A DNA stretch of 64,000 bases. Origin: Dyadobacter soli. GTDB lineage: Bacteria; Bacteroidota; Bacteroidia; Cytophagales; Spirosomataceae. Location of the stretch: contig NZ_FNAN01000002.1 of assembly GCF_900101885.1 (NCBI RefSeq), positions 62,001-126,000 on the forward strand, written 5' to 3'. Position 1 is the first letter of the stretch, and every line of letters starts with the position of its first letter. A program made the translations under genes and the position numbers. Of the stretch, positions 35,501 through 43,769 are shown piece by piece. The notes under the pieces are model-generated. The model saw only the letters and a list, made by a program, of their open reading frames with translations. It was not told the DNA's origin and ran no database searches.

Positions 35501-35795
35501 TGGTTTTGTTGCCCAATGGAATCTCCTGCGTAATGTAGCCGATGAAAGAAAACACGAGCGTTGCCGTACCCGGCGCATTCACTGTGTAGTTTCCTTCAAT
35601 GTCCGTCACTGTACCCGCCGACGTCCCTTTCACCAGGATGCTTACGCCGGGCAGTCCCTGCCCTTGCTCATCATTCACTTTTCCCTTCACTGTTACATCC
35701 TGAGCGTATGCACCAGTCATGACCAAAAGGGTCAACAGAAGGGAGTAAAAATACCGTGTTAGGCTCCGGTACTTTTCCCGTTCAGAAATCCTCAT
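32556..35795 (-). CDS. SusC/RagA-family TonB-dependent transporter (second pair)
   Basis: 1079 residues. Signal peptide ending GAYAQ, then a CPD-like domain (VTVKGKVNDEQGQGLPGVSILVKG...), the VVVVGYGTAKK TonB-box region and the plug motif ISVLKDAAAAIYGSRAGNGVILITT, followed by a beta-barrel ending in RVLNAGVRVTF. No STN domain, so transcription is probably controlled by another regulator. 'DAAAAIYGSRAGNG' lacks the extra Ala/Thr seen in many SusC plug motifs, but the fold should be intact. Starts an operon with the SusD gene 10 nt downstream. In the 565-bp gap upstream, the only -7-like boxes are TAGTTTTG (36007-36014, minus strand) and TATTTTTG near 35957-35964, without matching -33 elements. 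Confidence 0.95.
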   Translation of the reverse strand: MRISEREKYRSLTRYFYSLLLTLLVMTGAYAQDVTVKGKVNDEQGQGLPGVSILVKGTSAGTVTDIEGNYTVNAPGTATLVFSFIGYITQEIPLGNKTSLDVKMASDTKALDEVVVVGYGTAKKATLTGSVTAVKGAELQKAPSTNLSNTLGGRLPGVSAVQASGEPGYDGSAIRIRGTNSLGNSNALIVVDGVPNRSGGLDRINPADVESISVLKDAAAAIYGSRAGNGVILITTKRGKSGKPQLSYDLNLGIAQPTRTPTMSNAAEYGTIRNELQIYDNLPVGQWQGALQGFNTNGSYTRTDNGNVLSAVFTPADLQKFRDGSDPLTHPNTDWYGSVIRNWSPQQRHNLQLTGGSENIKYLASLGYINQDGNYVNSATGYKQYDMRVNLDTKINKYVTAKLGVVLREEFRRFPNGGGAGDIFRMLMRGKPTEVAIWPDGRPGPDIENGQNPAVITTNTTGYNNDKRDYIQTNGQLDIDVPGVPGLKVTAMAAIDKQMRRQKSFQKPWTLYYWDKKTFEADGTTPLLTGAVRSTFSDPRLTETASQELSIQLTGQASYEKSFGSHNFNAMVGIQRETVDADGFFAYRRYFISPVVDQLFAGGTPEQNIGNSGTNNADLYKRARLSYFGRVGYNFKEKYLAEFLWRADGSYVFPKEGRFGFFPGVSAGWRISEEGFWKNNIHFVNNVKLRASWGQMGAEPYLLGTETLAEYQYLNTMGFGTYVVNDQVVKTLLETRVVNDNFTWEVANNTNFGIEGTLWKDRIAFEIDYFINNRSKILIPMTGSTPSSAGIDGKLPPVNLGKLQNKGFEFKVSYDGSVDNFTYSVGVNGGYAKNTIKYWNETPGIPSYQTTTGRPYQAFLAYQYDGVFRDQSEIDANTIDYSGITGTLRPGDMKFKDVSGDGKITKDDMVRSEKTNRPRFTGGVNINLGYKAFDLSILFQGATGGLQYVGQTESGDIGNYLKYAYDHRWTIDNPSSTDPRLANRNNTYYTNLTNADSPGANTYYLKSNNYLRLKNIELGYNLPSEIGSKIGVGNLRLYVNALNLFTIDKIKIWDPEATSTNGQYYPQSRVLNAGVRVTF

Positions 35796-36362
35796 AGATT
35801 AAGTATAGATAGATAGTAGATAGTTAAAAAAATTATAAAAAAATAAACAGATATTACAAACCAGGTTCCATGCATAAGCCCTTGTCTTTCAACAAGTCAG
35901 AGAAGTGTCGACCGTACACAATTTGTCTTACAAAAAATCTTAAAAATCCTATTTCAAAAATATCGCACGTAACCATACGGCGATTTATATATACTTATTG
36001 GGGAGACAAAACTAGAAAATGTTATATTTTGTAATCCAGCAATACCGGCGCGGACGCAGCAGTAACCGGATGTACAAAAAGATATGAAATTATTTACATA
36101 AACAAGCTTTCCTACTTTCTGACTATGTTTTCTTGGAAAATAACCACTAGTTATTTGACGTATACCCTTAACCGGTCTCTATACGCAGCAACTAGTTAGA
36201 TAGGCATAAAAAAACCGCTTCCATTGCTTGGAAACGGCTTTTGAGTAGATAATAATAGCAAATTTGCAGGAACTTACCAGATTTTTGCACCTATCCTGAG
36301 GAAAGTAGGTATGCAAACGTTTGAATCTTTTAAAAATTATATTTCATCAGATTAAAAAGCGA
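35796..36362. other. AT-rich intergenic region upstream of SusC
   Basis: About 565 bp with no plausible gene in any frame. It is noticeably more AT-rich than the coding DNA around it (for example the A-rich stretch at 35825-35860). It contains two minus-strand -7-like boxes (TATTTTTG at 35957-35964, TAGTTTTG at 36007-36014) that could serve SusC, and at 36211-36244 an imperfect hairpin ending in a T-run on the minus strand, probably the terminator of the interrupted SDR gene. Nothing else was identified. Confidence 0.6.
36211..36244 (-). terminator. Probable terminator downstream of the SDR gene
   Basis: The sequence AACCGCTTCC (36213-36222) can pair with GGAAACGGCTT (36230-36240) with one mismatch around a 7-nt loop. 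On the minus strand it is followed by seven T. It lies about 120 nt downstream of the SDR stop at 36363, a long distance, so assignment to that gene is only probable. Confidence 0.6.
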
Positions 36363-37148
36363 TTAACGCGCCGTCCAGCCGCCGTCGACGGTGAGCACCG
36401 AACCCACCATATAACTTGCTGCATCGCTGGCTAGAAAAATGGCTGCACCCTGGATTTCGTGCAAATGTCCCCAGCGGCGTAATGCGGTGGCACCGAGGAT
36501 GATATCGCGGGCATCGTCGCTCTCGGCGATCGGAATATTCATTTCCGTAAGGAACGGACCCGGACATATGGCGTTGACCATGATATCGAATGGGGCCAGT
36601 TCAAGGGCCAGCGCCCGGGTCATCTGCACGATGGCTCCTTTGCTGGCGGTGTAGGGCGTGCGGTTGGCGAGGCCCACAAGGCCCAGCGTGCTGGCCAGGT
36701 TGATAATGCGACCGCTGTGCTACGCTTTCATATGCGACGCAACCGCCCGGCACGCGAGCCAGGTACCGGTTACGTTCACGTCCATGACGTGCTTGAAATC
36801 CGCCGACGACAGTTCGTCGATCGGCCCGCGAATGTTGATCCCTGCGCTATTAATGAGAATGTCGATCTTCCCGAAACTTTCCATCGCGAATGCCACCATC
36901 GCATTTACCTGCTCCTCGCTGGTGATATTGGCGGCATAGGAAAGCACGCGCGTCCCGAACGAAATGCACAGCTCGGCAGCACTGCGCTCACCGTCCACCG
37001 CGCTCCGGTTGACGAGCAAAATGTCACAACCGGCGGAGGCCAGACCGGCCGCCATCGCCAGGCCCAGGCCTTTCGAGCCTCCCGTGACGATGGCGACCTT
37101 CCCGGTGAGGTCAAATTGTTTGATACCCGGTAAAACGTCGTGCACCAT
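36363..37148 (-). pseudogene. Short-chain dehydrogenase/reductase (SDR), interrupted by one in-frame amber codon
   Basis: Read straight through, this is a complete SDR of about 261 residues: ATG 37148 (MVHDVLPGIKQFDLTGKVAIV), the NAD-binding TGGSKGLG, the NNAG-like INSAG, then the active-site YTASKGA and the C-terminal DGGWTAR. A TAG at 36720-36722 falls between AVASHMKA and HSGRIINLAST. Both halves are in the same frame with all flanking motifs intact, so a single C-to-T change of CAG (Gln) to TAG is the simplest explanation. The product would end just before the catalytic Tyr/Lys and be inactive. The esterase gene stop is 5 nt upstream, so the gene is the second of an operon. A sequencing error or a fresh mutation cannot be told apart here. 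Confidence 0.85.
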
Positions 37149-37153
37149 GGCGA

Positions 37154-38014
37154 TCAGTACTGATGAAATGCCTGGGAAACAAATGCAAGCACCTCCGGCA
37201 ACGACTGCCGCCAGTAGGTCCACGTGTGCCCACCCTCGCGTACGCGGAACTCGTGCGGCACTTCTTTTTTGCGCAATGCAATGTGGACAAGACTGTTGCC
37301 CTCATACAGAAAATCGTCGTCACCGCAATCAATATACCAGCGTACGGCCTTTTTCTGGTCGTCGGGAATCTTGTCGATCAATGCCAGTGCGCTATGGCGG
37401 TTATAATATCTTTCGACGGTCGAATCGGCGATATTCGGGTTGTTACGGATCAGGCCCTTTTTAGCATCTTCCAATGTAATCGGCCCGGTGGATGCGCTGA
37501 GCGGGCAGGCCGAGGAGAACAGTTCGGGATGGTGCAATGCGTACATGAAGCTTCCACCGCCGCCCATTGATAGCCCGGCAATGGCCCTGAACCGCTTTTC
37601 GGTTTTAATGCGAAACTTCTTTTCGACGTAAGGCATGAGCTCCGTGAAGAAAAAGTCCTCGTAATTCCAGTCGCCCTTTACATCATTGAAATACCCTCTC
37701 CTACCCGTGTTGGCATCAGGCATGACAATGATCATCGGCGTAGCTTTGCCTTCGGCAATAGCCTTGTCGGCAATGTGCAGCACCTCCCCGAACTGCACCC
37801 AGCCGGTATGGTCGTCGCCCGCGCCGTGGAGCAGGTACATCACCGGGTAACTACGCTCGGAACTGGCGTAGTCCGGCGGGAGGTAAATCGCAAATTTGCG
37901 GTCTGATTTGAGCACTTTGGAGGGCACCGAGAGGTTGTCGAGTACCTTACCCGTCTGGGCAAGCGCGGGAATGGCCAGCATTGCGGCCAATGCGATCGTA
38001 GCGATGATCTTCAT
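37154..38014 (-). CDS. Secreted esterase (CE1-like alpha/beta hydrolase)
   Basis: 286 residues with a signal peptide (MLAIPALAQ). The fold signature is IYLPPDYASSERSYPVMYLLHGAGDDHTGW (oxyanion region), then the nucleophile elbow AGLSMGGGGSFMYALHHPELF (G-x-S-x-G). The charge relay continues with the Asp in IDCGDDDFLYEGN and the His in VREGGHTWTYWRQSL. This is the feruloyl/acetyl xylan esterase type common in polysaccharide utilisation. It probably acts on acylated plant polysaccharides in the periplasm. The start of the interrupted SDR gene lies 5 nt beyond its stop. Confidence 0.9.
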   Translation of the reverse strand: MKIIATIALAAMLAIPALAQTGKVLDNLSVPSKVLKSDRKFAIYLPPDYASSERSYPVMYLLHGAGDDHTGWVQFGEVLHIADKAIAEGKATPMIIVMPDANTGRRGYFNDVKGDWNYEDFFFTELMPYVEKKFRIKTEKRFRAIAGLSMGGGGSFMYALHHPELFSSACPLSASTGPITLEDAKKGLIRNNPNIADSTVERYYNRHSALALIDKIPDDQKKAVRWYIDCGDDDFLYEGNSLVHIALRKKEVPHEFRVREGGHTWTYWRQSLPEVLAFVSQAFHQY

Positions 38015-38049
38015 TCAGGAACTGTTGGGTTTGGGTTGAAACAAGAAAA

Positions 38050-38074
38050 GCGGGAGACGCAATGCATCTCCCGC
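38050..38074 (-). terminator. Intrinsic terminator after the Gfo/Idh/MocA gene
   Basis: GCGGGAGA (38050-38057) pairs with TCTCCCGC (38067-38074) across a 9-nt loop. On the minus strand it is followed by TTTTCTTG. It lies 16 nt after the oxidoreductase stop and upstream of the esterase start, so those genes are probably separate units. Confidence 0.82.
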
Positions 38075-38089
38075 CCGGTATGAAGGTTT

Positions 38090-39469
38090 TTATTTCTTCT
38101 TCATTTTCATCGCCACGGGGTCCCAGTGAACGATCTTTTTGCTGAAATAGCTCTCATTGCAAGCCAGTACCGGTGCCGCCGCACGGAAACCGAATACGGG
38201 ATCTTCCACCGTTCCCACACTGCCCTTTTTCACGTTTTCGAAGAAATCCCTGAAATGGTTGGCATGCGCATCGTCCTCTTTCGGAGCTTCGAAACGCACC
38301 TCTTTGACCGGCTCGGCCTTCCGGGTATCTTCCGGATATTGCGCGTCATATTGTTTCTTGAATTCCTTCTGCTGTTCTTCCGAGAAGGTATTAAAACTAT
38401 CGTAACCGCCCATTCCGGGCGCTTTGGGCAACTTTTTCTTGGTGAGTACCAGGTTGTTCTCTGTAAATTCAATCTGCCCCTCGGTACCGATAATGCGGGT
38501 ATTGTTGGCAATGGCCCCTGCATTGGCGAAGTTCACACGCAGCACCATCTGGAAATTGGCGTGAATGTCGGTTTTAGGGTAATCCAGAATCGATACGAGC
38601 ACGTCGGGGACATCGCGGCCATCTTTCCAATAGCTGAGCTCGCCGGACGACATCACTCGCTCGGGCCCGAGTGAGTTGGTTACAAAATGCACGCCGGTAA
38701 TGAGGTGTACAAAAAGGTCGCCGCCCACACCGGTACCGTAATCCTGGTAATTTCTCCAACGGAAAAACCGCTTCGCGTCGAATGCATGCTTGGGCGCATC
38801 GCCGAGGTAAGTATCCCAGTCGACGGTGCTTGGCGAAGCGTCGGTCGGGATGGAGTAGTTCCACGCGCCGATGGAATTGAAACGGTCGTTATTCGATTCC
38901 ACATAATTAATCTCGCCGATCTCCCCTGCCTGAAACAAGCGCTTAGCCTCTTTAAATGAAGCGGAACTGATCCGCTGGCTGCCTACCTGCATGGTTTTAC
39001 CCGACTTTTTCCACGCATCAATCACTGAAAGCCCTTCATTAATGTGATGCACCATCGGCTTTTCACAATACACATTCTTACCGGCCTGCAATGCGGCTTT
39101 GGTAATGTGGTCGTGCCAATGGTCGGGAGTAACCACGAGCACGGCGTCGATGTCTTTCCTTTCGAGGATCTGGCGGTAATCTCTTGTCGTAAAAATATCT
39201 TTTCCGTAAACCTCTTTCACGCGGGTAAGGCGGCCGTCGTACAGGTCGGCTGCTGCCACGAACTCCACGTCCTTCGAGCTGCGCAGGGCGGCTTTGGTAT
39301 CGCTGTTCCCCTGGATACCCATTCCGATGGTAGCGAAACGGATCTTGTCGTTTGGACTGATTTTTTTGAGGTCTTTGATAATGTGAAAGGGTTTGGCAAA
39401 ACTTTCCGTGGCTAACAGTGCAGACGCGGCTGTTACGTTTTTGATGAAATTACGGCGGTTAGGCTTCAT
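38090..39469 (-). CDS. Gfo/Idh/MocA-family oxidoreductase, Tat-exported
   Basis: 459 residues. Twin-arginine-like leader NRRNFIKNVTAASALLATESFA, then the Rossmann fold (IRFATIGMGIQGN, GxGxxG), the conserved EKP in NVYCEKPMVHHINEG, and DHWHDH in the cofactor-linked loop. The C-terminal domain follows with GTGVGGDLFVHLITGVHF. Exported members of this family in Bacteroidota usually carry tightly bound NAD(P) and oxidise or rearrange glycosides, often at C3. DUF1080 and TIM-barrel genes a few kilobases away fit that theme, but are not in one operon. Divergent from the DinB-superfamily gene at 39601. Confidence 0.93.
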   Translation of the reverse strand: MKPNRRNFIKNVTAASALLATESFAKPFHIIKDLKKISPNDKIRFATIGMGIQGNSDTKAALRSSKDVEFVAAADLYDGRLTRVKEVYGKDIFTTRDYRQILERKDIDAVLVVTPDHWHDHITKAALQAGKNVYCEKPMVHHINEGLSVIDAWKKSGKTMQVGSQRISSASFKEAKRLFQAGEIGEINYVESNNDRFNSIGAWNYSIPTDASPSTVDWDTYLGDAPKHAFDAKRFFRWRNYQDYGTGVGGDLFVHLITGVHFVTNSLGPERVMSSGELSYWKDGRDVPDVLVSILDYPKTDIHANFQMVLRVNFANAGAIANNTRIIGTEGQIEFTENNLVLTKKKLPKAPGMGGYDSFNTFSEEQQKEFKKQYDAQYPEDTRKAEPVKEVRFEAPKEDDAHANHFRDFFENVKKGSVGTVEDPVFGFRAAAPVLACNESYFSKKIVHWDPVAMKMKKK

Positions 39470-39600
39470 TTGAAGAATTTCAAAGGTTTAAGAAGATGAC
39501 ACCCCCTAATTTAAACAATTAGGGATTTGTTGTACCGGTAAATCAAAAATATGTACATTTTGCCGCCTAATTCCTCACCCTGCTAATTAACTAACATTCC

Positions 39601-40083
39601 ATGCACGCCGACCAGCGAAAAAAACTGATTAACGAACTGTCCGACCTCATAAAAGGCGGAAATGCACACGTCACATTGGAAGACGCGATCGCCGGCATCC
39701 CGGCAAATCTGCGCACCGTGATCCCCGACAACCTGCCGTACAGCATCTGGCAACTCCTGGAACACATCCGGATAGCCCAGAAAGACATCGTCGATTTCTC
39801 GATTTCGAAGGATTACAAAACGCTCATCTGGCCAGACGAGTACTGGCCCGAGCCTACCGACGAGGTAAGTGATGTGCAATGGGAGGCGAGTGTGAAAGAG
39901 ATCAGCGACGACCAGCAGCGTTTTTACCAACTTTTACAAGACGACGAAAAAGACCTTTTCAGTCCATTGCCTTGGGGTAGCGGGCAAAATATCGTCCGAG
40001 AAGCAATGCTGATCGCCGATCACAACTCCTACCACATTGCGGAAATCATCGTAGCCCGGCGATTGCTGGGCATCTGGAAGTAA
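39601..40083 (+). CDS. DinB-superfamily metal-dependent protein (not DNA polymerase IV)
   Basis: 160 residues with the four-helix arrangement of the DinB/YfiT family (unrelated to polymerase IV despite the name). The likely metal ligands are His in WQLLEHIRIAQ and the pair in DHNSYHIAEI (HxxxH). Bacillus relatives include putative thiol transferases and damage-induced proteins; the function here is unknown. Cytoplasmic. Single gene ended by a strong bidirectional hairpin. Confidence 0.85.
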   Translation: MHADQRKKLINELSDLIKGGNAHVTLEDAIAGIPANLRTVIPDNLPYSIWQLLEHIRIAQKDIVDFSISKDYKTLIWPDEYWPEPTDEVSDVQWEASVKEISDDQQRFYQLLQDDEKDLFSPLPWGSGQNIVREAMLIADHNSYHIAEIIVARRLLGIWK

Positions 40084-40090
40084 GGATATT

Positions 40091-40127
40091 ACAAAACCGT
40101 CGGCACTTGAAGTGCCGACGGTTTTGT
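40091..40127. terminator. Strong bidirectional terminator
   Basis: A perfect 17-bp inverted repeat (40091-40107 with 40111-40127) around a 3-nt loop, ending in AAAA/TTTT on both sides. It sits between the convergent genes ending at 40083 (plus) and 40130 (minus). Confidence 0.93.
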
Positions 40128-40129
40128 TG

Positions 40130-40768
40130 TTAAAGCTCTTCGATGATAATGTCCTTATAAAATACCTTGGCCTTCCCGCCGCCGTGAATTTGCAGGCCTA
40201 TAAGCCCTTTTTGCGGAATGGATTTATCGGGCTCGGTATAATCGACTGTTTTCGTGCCATTTAAAAAAAGCTGAATACGGCCGTTGCGGCTGTGTACTTC
40301 GTAGTTATTCCAATCATTCCGCTTCACGACTTTCTCTACCAATGCGGAGTCGGGCGCGATCAGCGTCTTGTTCCTCCTCGATTCGTCGTAGAGGCTTGCC
40401 CAGTATTTATCACCCAGATCGGCCTGGTAACCTGTCATTTCGTAGGCCGGATTTTGCAGCCGTTTACTATGAAACTGCACGCCCGTATTGATAAAACCTT
40501 CGTGACCTGTCAGTTTAAACTTCACTTTCAGTACGAAATTCGAATATTCCTTACGCGTGCACAGGAATTCGTTATGCGGCACATTCTCTTCCAGCGAACC
40601 GCCTGCAATGGCGCCGTCTTCGATTTTCCAGGTTTTGACGGTATCCCCCTCCCATCCGCGGAACGTTTTCCCGTCGAAAAGAGAAACCGGTTTTGGGGGC
40701 TGAATCATAATGCAACCGGCAAATGCGAGCGCAGCAGCGCAAGAAAAATAGAACGGGAGTTTCCTCAT
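40130..40768 (-). CDS. DUF1080 (3-keto-disaccharide hydrolase-type) lipoprotein
   Basis: 212 residues. The signal ends ALAFAGCIMI with a lipobox (Cys about 19). The body opens with the family hallmark VSLFDGKTFRGWEGD and has the concanavalin-like jelly-roll strands FVLKVKFKLTGHEGFINTGVQFHS. The C-terminus IGLQIHGGGKAKVFYKDIIIEEL is also typical of the family. Named members in Bacteroidota hydrate or hydrolyse 3-keto sugars made by an exported oxidoreductase. Its gene is about 0.7 kb from the Gfo/Idh/MocA gene, though separated by the DinB-type gene, which fits such a pathway. Length is normal for the domain. Confidence 0.92.
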   Translation of the reverse strand: MRKLPFYFSCAAALAFAGCIMIQPPKPVSLFDGKTFRGWEGDTVKTWKIEDGAIAGGSLEENVPHNEFLCTRKEYSNFVLKVKFKLTGHEGFINTGVQFHSKRLQNPAYEMTGYQADLGDKYWASLYDESRRNKTLIAPDSALVEKVVKRNDWNNYEVHSRNGRIQLFLNGTKTVDYTEPDKSIPQKGLIGLQIHGGGKAKVFYKDIIIEEL

Positions 40769-40993
40769 GGCACGATCGGTTTGTTGCTAGTACACTTTTT
40801 TCTGATGATGGTTAAAGAAATCGGCGGAAGGTTTTTACTTTAAAAGGCATTTACATGGAAATCGGAAAGACGGTTAGCCACGTACGTATGCCCGGCAAGT
40901 AACCGCCATTACTTTTCACCTGATATTTGTATTTTTACAACGTTTGCCCACCATAAAATGGCGCTTACGTAAACCTGAGTATGTTTTTTACCA

Positions 40994-43396
40994 ATGACTG
41001 AGACTACCCTTAATGAACGCAAGAACGACCTCCTGCTGGCGATCGAGCGGTTTAAACTTGTGGCAAAAGCTACCCATGACGTGATCTGGGATTGGGACCT
41101 GGCACGGGGCACGGTGTGGTGGAATGAAGGTATGCAGGAAATTTTCGGGTACCGGCCGGAAGATATAGAGAGCGGACCGAATTCATGGTTCGACCGCATT
41201 CACCCCGACGACCAGGAGCGGGTGGTGAAAAAGATGTACGGCGTGATCGACAGAGGCGAGAGCAACTGGTCGGACTTCTACCGTTTCCGACGCGCCGACG
41301 GCTCCTACGCGCACGTACACGACCGCGGCTACACAATCCAGAGCGCAGGCAAGCCTGTGCGGATGGTGGGTTCGATGATGGATATTTCGCAGCAACTGCA
41401 TTCGGATAAGGCTCGCGAGGAAAGTGAAGAGAATCTCACATTCGCAATCCAGGCGGCCCAGCTCGGTACCTGGAACCTGAACCCGGCAGACAAGTCGGCG
41501 CTTTTCAACGACCGCTGCAAGGAGCTGTACGGCTATCCGGCGGAGGCGGATATGTATTACGAGCGCCTGGTGCAGTTTATACACCCCGACGATCGGGGCA
41601 GGGTGATAGAAGCCATCCAACGCACGCTCGACCCGTCGCTGAGGGTTCCTTACGATGTCCGCTACCGGGTAATCGGCGCCAGCGACCGGAAGCTCCGCTG
41701 GCTGCATTGCACCGGCCAGGCCTATTTCGACCAATCCGGAAATCCCTACCGCTTTTCGGGCATTTCCCGCGAAATCACTTCGGAAATTACCAGCCAGGAG
41801 AAAATCGCCTGGGCCGACCAGCAGGCCGCCATGACCATCGAAGGGTCGGGCGCCGGTTCATTTATGGTTACCCTGGCGACAGACGAGGTCATTTACTCGC
41901 CTACTATGGCGCATATCCTCACCGGAAGCGAAGACAGCGACATTACCCGCGAAGTTTTTGTGGCAAGGCTGCACCCCGACGACGCCCCGATACGTGATGC
42001 CGCCTATGAGGAAGCAGCCGCGAGCGGGGAGCTTCGGTACGAAGCAAGGTTTGTCTGGAATGATGGTTCCATTCACTGGGTACGTGCACTGGGCCGCTAC
42101 CTGTACGATAGTTTGGGTAATGCCGTGACGTTGTCGGGCATTGTGATGGACATTACCGATCGGATAGAGTCGGAACAGCGACTGAAAGTGAATGAAGAGC
42201 ATTTGCGGACGCTCATCGAGCAGGCACCGGTTGCTACGGCATTGTTTATCGGGAAAGACATGGTAGTCGACATTCCGAACGAGGCCATGCTGAAAGTGTG
42301 GGGGAAAGGGCGGTCGGTAATAGGCAAGCCGCTTCGCGAAGCATTGCCGGAGCTCGAAGGCCAGCCTTTCCTGGGCATTCTCGATCGCATTTACGAGACG
42401 GGAGAAGCGCATTCCGAACAGGGCGCCAGGGCCGACCTGGTGGTGGACGGGGAACTGCAAACATTTTATTACGACTATACCTACAAACCCCTGAAAAATA
42501 CACAGGGCGAAGTATATGCGATCCTGGATATGGCTGTGGACGTGACCGAGCAGGTCGTTTCGCGCCAGGAGCTTGAACAGAGCGAAGAGCGGTACCGGCA
42601 GCTTGCCAGCGAACTGGAAAGGCGCGTCGGCCAGCGTACAGACGAGTTGCACCAGGCCAATATCGAGCTTGTGAATTCCAACAATAACCTGCAACAGTTT
42701 GCCTACGCCGCCAGCCACGATATGCAGGAGCCGCTCCGGAAAATCCAGTCGTTCGGCTCGCGGCTGCTTTCAACCTATTCCGACAAGCTCGACGACAACG
42801 GCAAATACATGCTGAACCGCATTCAGGACGCGTCGAAGCGAATGTCGGCCATGATCGATGACCTGCTCGCCTACTCCCGCCTGACGACGCGCGAGGGAGA
42901 GTTCAGCGACGTGCGCCTACACGACATTGTGCATTCGGTGCTGGCCGACCTGGAATTGTCGATTCAGGAGCAAAAAACGGAAATCATTGTGGAGGATATG
43001 CCGGTGGTTTGGGGTAATGCTTCTCAACTCACGCAGCTCATACAAAACCTGATCAGCAATGCCGTGAAATACCGGCTGCCCGACCATGAATCCATTATCC
43101 GGTTATCCTATCGCGCGGTGGACGAAGCGGAGAGAGCCACTTTACCGAAACTGTTGCCCGACCACGATTACATTCGCCTCGAAGTGAGCGATAACGGCAT
43201 CGGCTTCGACGAAATTTACCTCGACCGCATTTTCCAGATGTTCCAGCGGCTCCACGGACGCAGCGAGTTCTCGGGCTCAGGCATTGGCCTGGCTTTGTGT
43301 AAAAAGGTCGTTCAAAACCACCACGGCTACATTACCGCCCAAAGCCAGCCCGGAGAAGGCGCCACGTTTATCGTATACCTGCCGCAGCCTCGCTAA
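40994..43396 (+). CDS. Multi-PAS sensor histidine kinase
   Basis: 800 residues, no membrane segment, so probably a cytoplasmic sensor. Four PAS domains follow one another at about 10-130, 145-262, 275-392 and 400-520; PAS 1-3 include PAC motifs (RRADGSYAHVHDR, ISREITS, GIVMDITDR). A coiled coil (about 520-565) leads to HisKA, with AASHDMQEPLRKIQS (phosphorylated His 575), then HATPase with N-box NLISNAVKY, G1 DNGIGFDE and G2 GSGIGLALCKKV. All catalytic motifs are intact. No response regulator is adjacent, so this is an orphan kinase. The signal is not obvious from the PAS sequences. Confidence 0.93.
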   Translation: MTETTLNERKNDLLLAIERFKLVAKATHDVIWDWDLARGTVWWNEGMQEIFGYRPEDIESGPNSWFDRIHPDDQERVVKKMYGVIDRGESNWSDFYRFRRADGSYAHVHDRGYTIQSAGKPVRMVGSMMDISQQLHSDKAREESEENLTFAIQAAQLGTWNLNPADKSALFNDRCKELYGYPAEADMYYERLVQFIHPDDRGRVIEAIQRTLDPSLRVPYDVRYRVIGASDRKLRWLHCTGQAYFDQSGNPYRFSGISREITSEITSQEKIAWADQQAAMTIEGSGAGSFMVTLATDEVIYSPTMAHILTGSEDSDITREVFVARLHPDDAPIRDAAYEEAAASGELRYEARFVWNDGSIHWVRALGRYLYDSLGNAVTLSGIVMDITDRIESEQRLKVNEEHLRTLIEQAPVATALFIGKDMVVDIPNEAMLKVWGKGRSVIGKPLREALPELEGQPFLGILDRIYETGEAHSEQGARADLVVDGELQTFYYDYTYKPLKNTQGEVYAILDMAVDVTEQVVSRQELEQSEERYRQLASELERRVGQRTDELHQANIELVNSNNNLQQFAYAASHDMQEPLRKIQSFGSRLLSTYSDKLDDNGKYMLNRIQDASKRMSAMIDDLLAYSRLTTREGEFSDVRLHDIVHSVLADLELSIQEQKTEIIVEDMPVVWGNASQLTQLIQNLISNAVKYRLPDHESIIRLSYRAVDEAERATLPKLLPDHDYIRLEVSDNGIGFDEIYLDRIFQMFQRLHGRSEFSGSGIGLALCKKVVQNHHGYITAQSQPGEGATFIVYLPQPR

Positions 43397-43406
43397 CGCG
43401 GCAGGG

Positions 43407-43697
43407 TTATTTCTGCCAGACATCTGAAAATTCCTCGGGATGGCGGCGGAACTGACCATGCACATACTCGCATAGCGGCATTACCTGGAAGCCTTGCTCG
43501 CGGGCGTAAGCCACCATCGCATCGAGCATTTTGCGCGCCAGTCCGCGGCCTTCCATCTCCGGATCTACTTCCGTGTGGTAAACTGTCAGGGTGGTTTCGC
43601 TCAATCCGATCACCATTTCGCCTACCTGTTTACCGTCTTCCTCCACGTAAAAAGCCCCACGGCGGCGGTTATCCAGCTTGAATTTGATCTCTGCCAT
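43407..43697 (-). CDS. Small GNAT acetyltransferase (NATD1/YjdJ-like)
   Basis: 96 residues, the compact GNAT type. The acetyl-CoA loop is VDPEMEGRGLARKMLDAMVAYAREQG (R/Q-x-x-G-x-G/A), followed by PLCEYVHGQFRRHPEEF, which matches the small 'acetyltransferase' domain of NATD1 relatives. Substrate unknown. It is convergent with the histidine kinase (10-nt gap) and divergent from the phosphotransferase, with a 72-bp shared upstream region. Confidence 0.9.
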   Translation of the reverse strand: MAEIKFKLDNRRRGAFYVEEDGKQVGEMVIGLSETTLTVYHTEVDPEMEGRGLARKMLDAMVAYAREQGFQVMPLCEYVHGQFRRHPEEFSDVWQK

Positions 43698-43769
43698 AAT
43701 TTTTGTTTAAAGTACGATACGTTCCGGGCAAATATATCCATAATTTTGCCGCCCCAATCGCCTTACGCC

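Noticed and set aside
36720-36722. Programmed readthrough or non-standard amino acid at the SDR amber codon
   Set aside because: No readthrough context or pyrrolysine machinery is visible; a point mutation or error is simpler.
39601-40083. Second DNA polymerase IV based on the 'DinB' family name
   Set aside because: Sequence is the four-helix DinB/YfiT superfamily with HxxxH, unrelated to the Y-family polymerase at 11581.
43494-43769. Upstream extension of the phosphotransferase
   Set aside because: Antisense to the GNAT gene; the kinase fold starts at the ATG at 43770.
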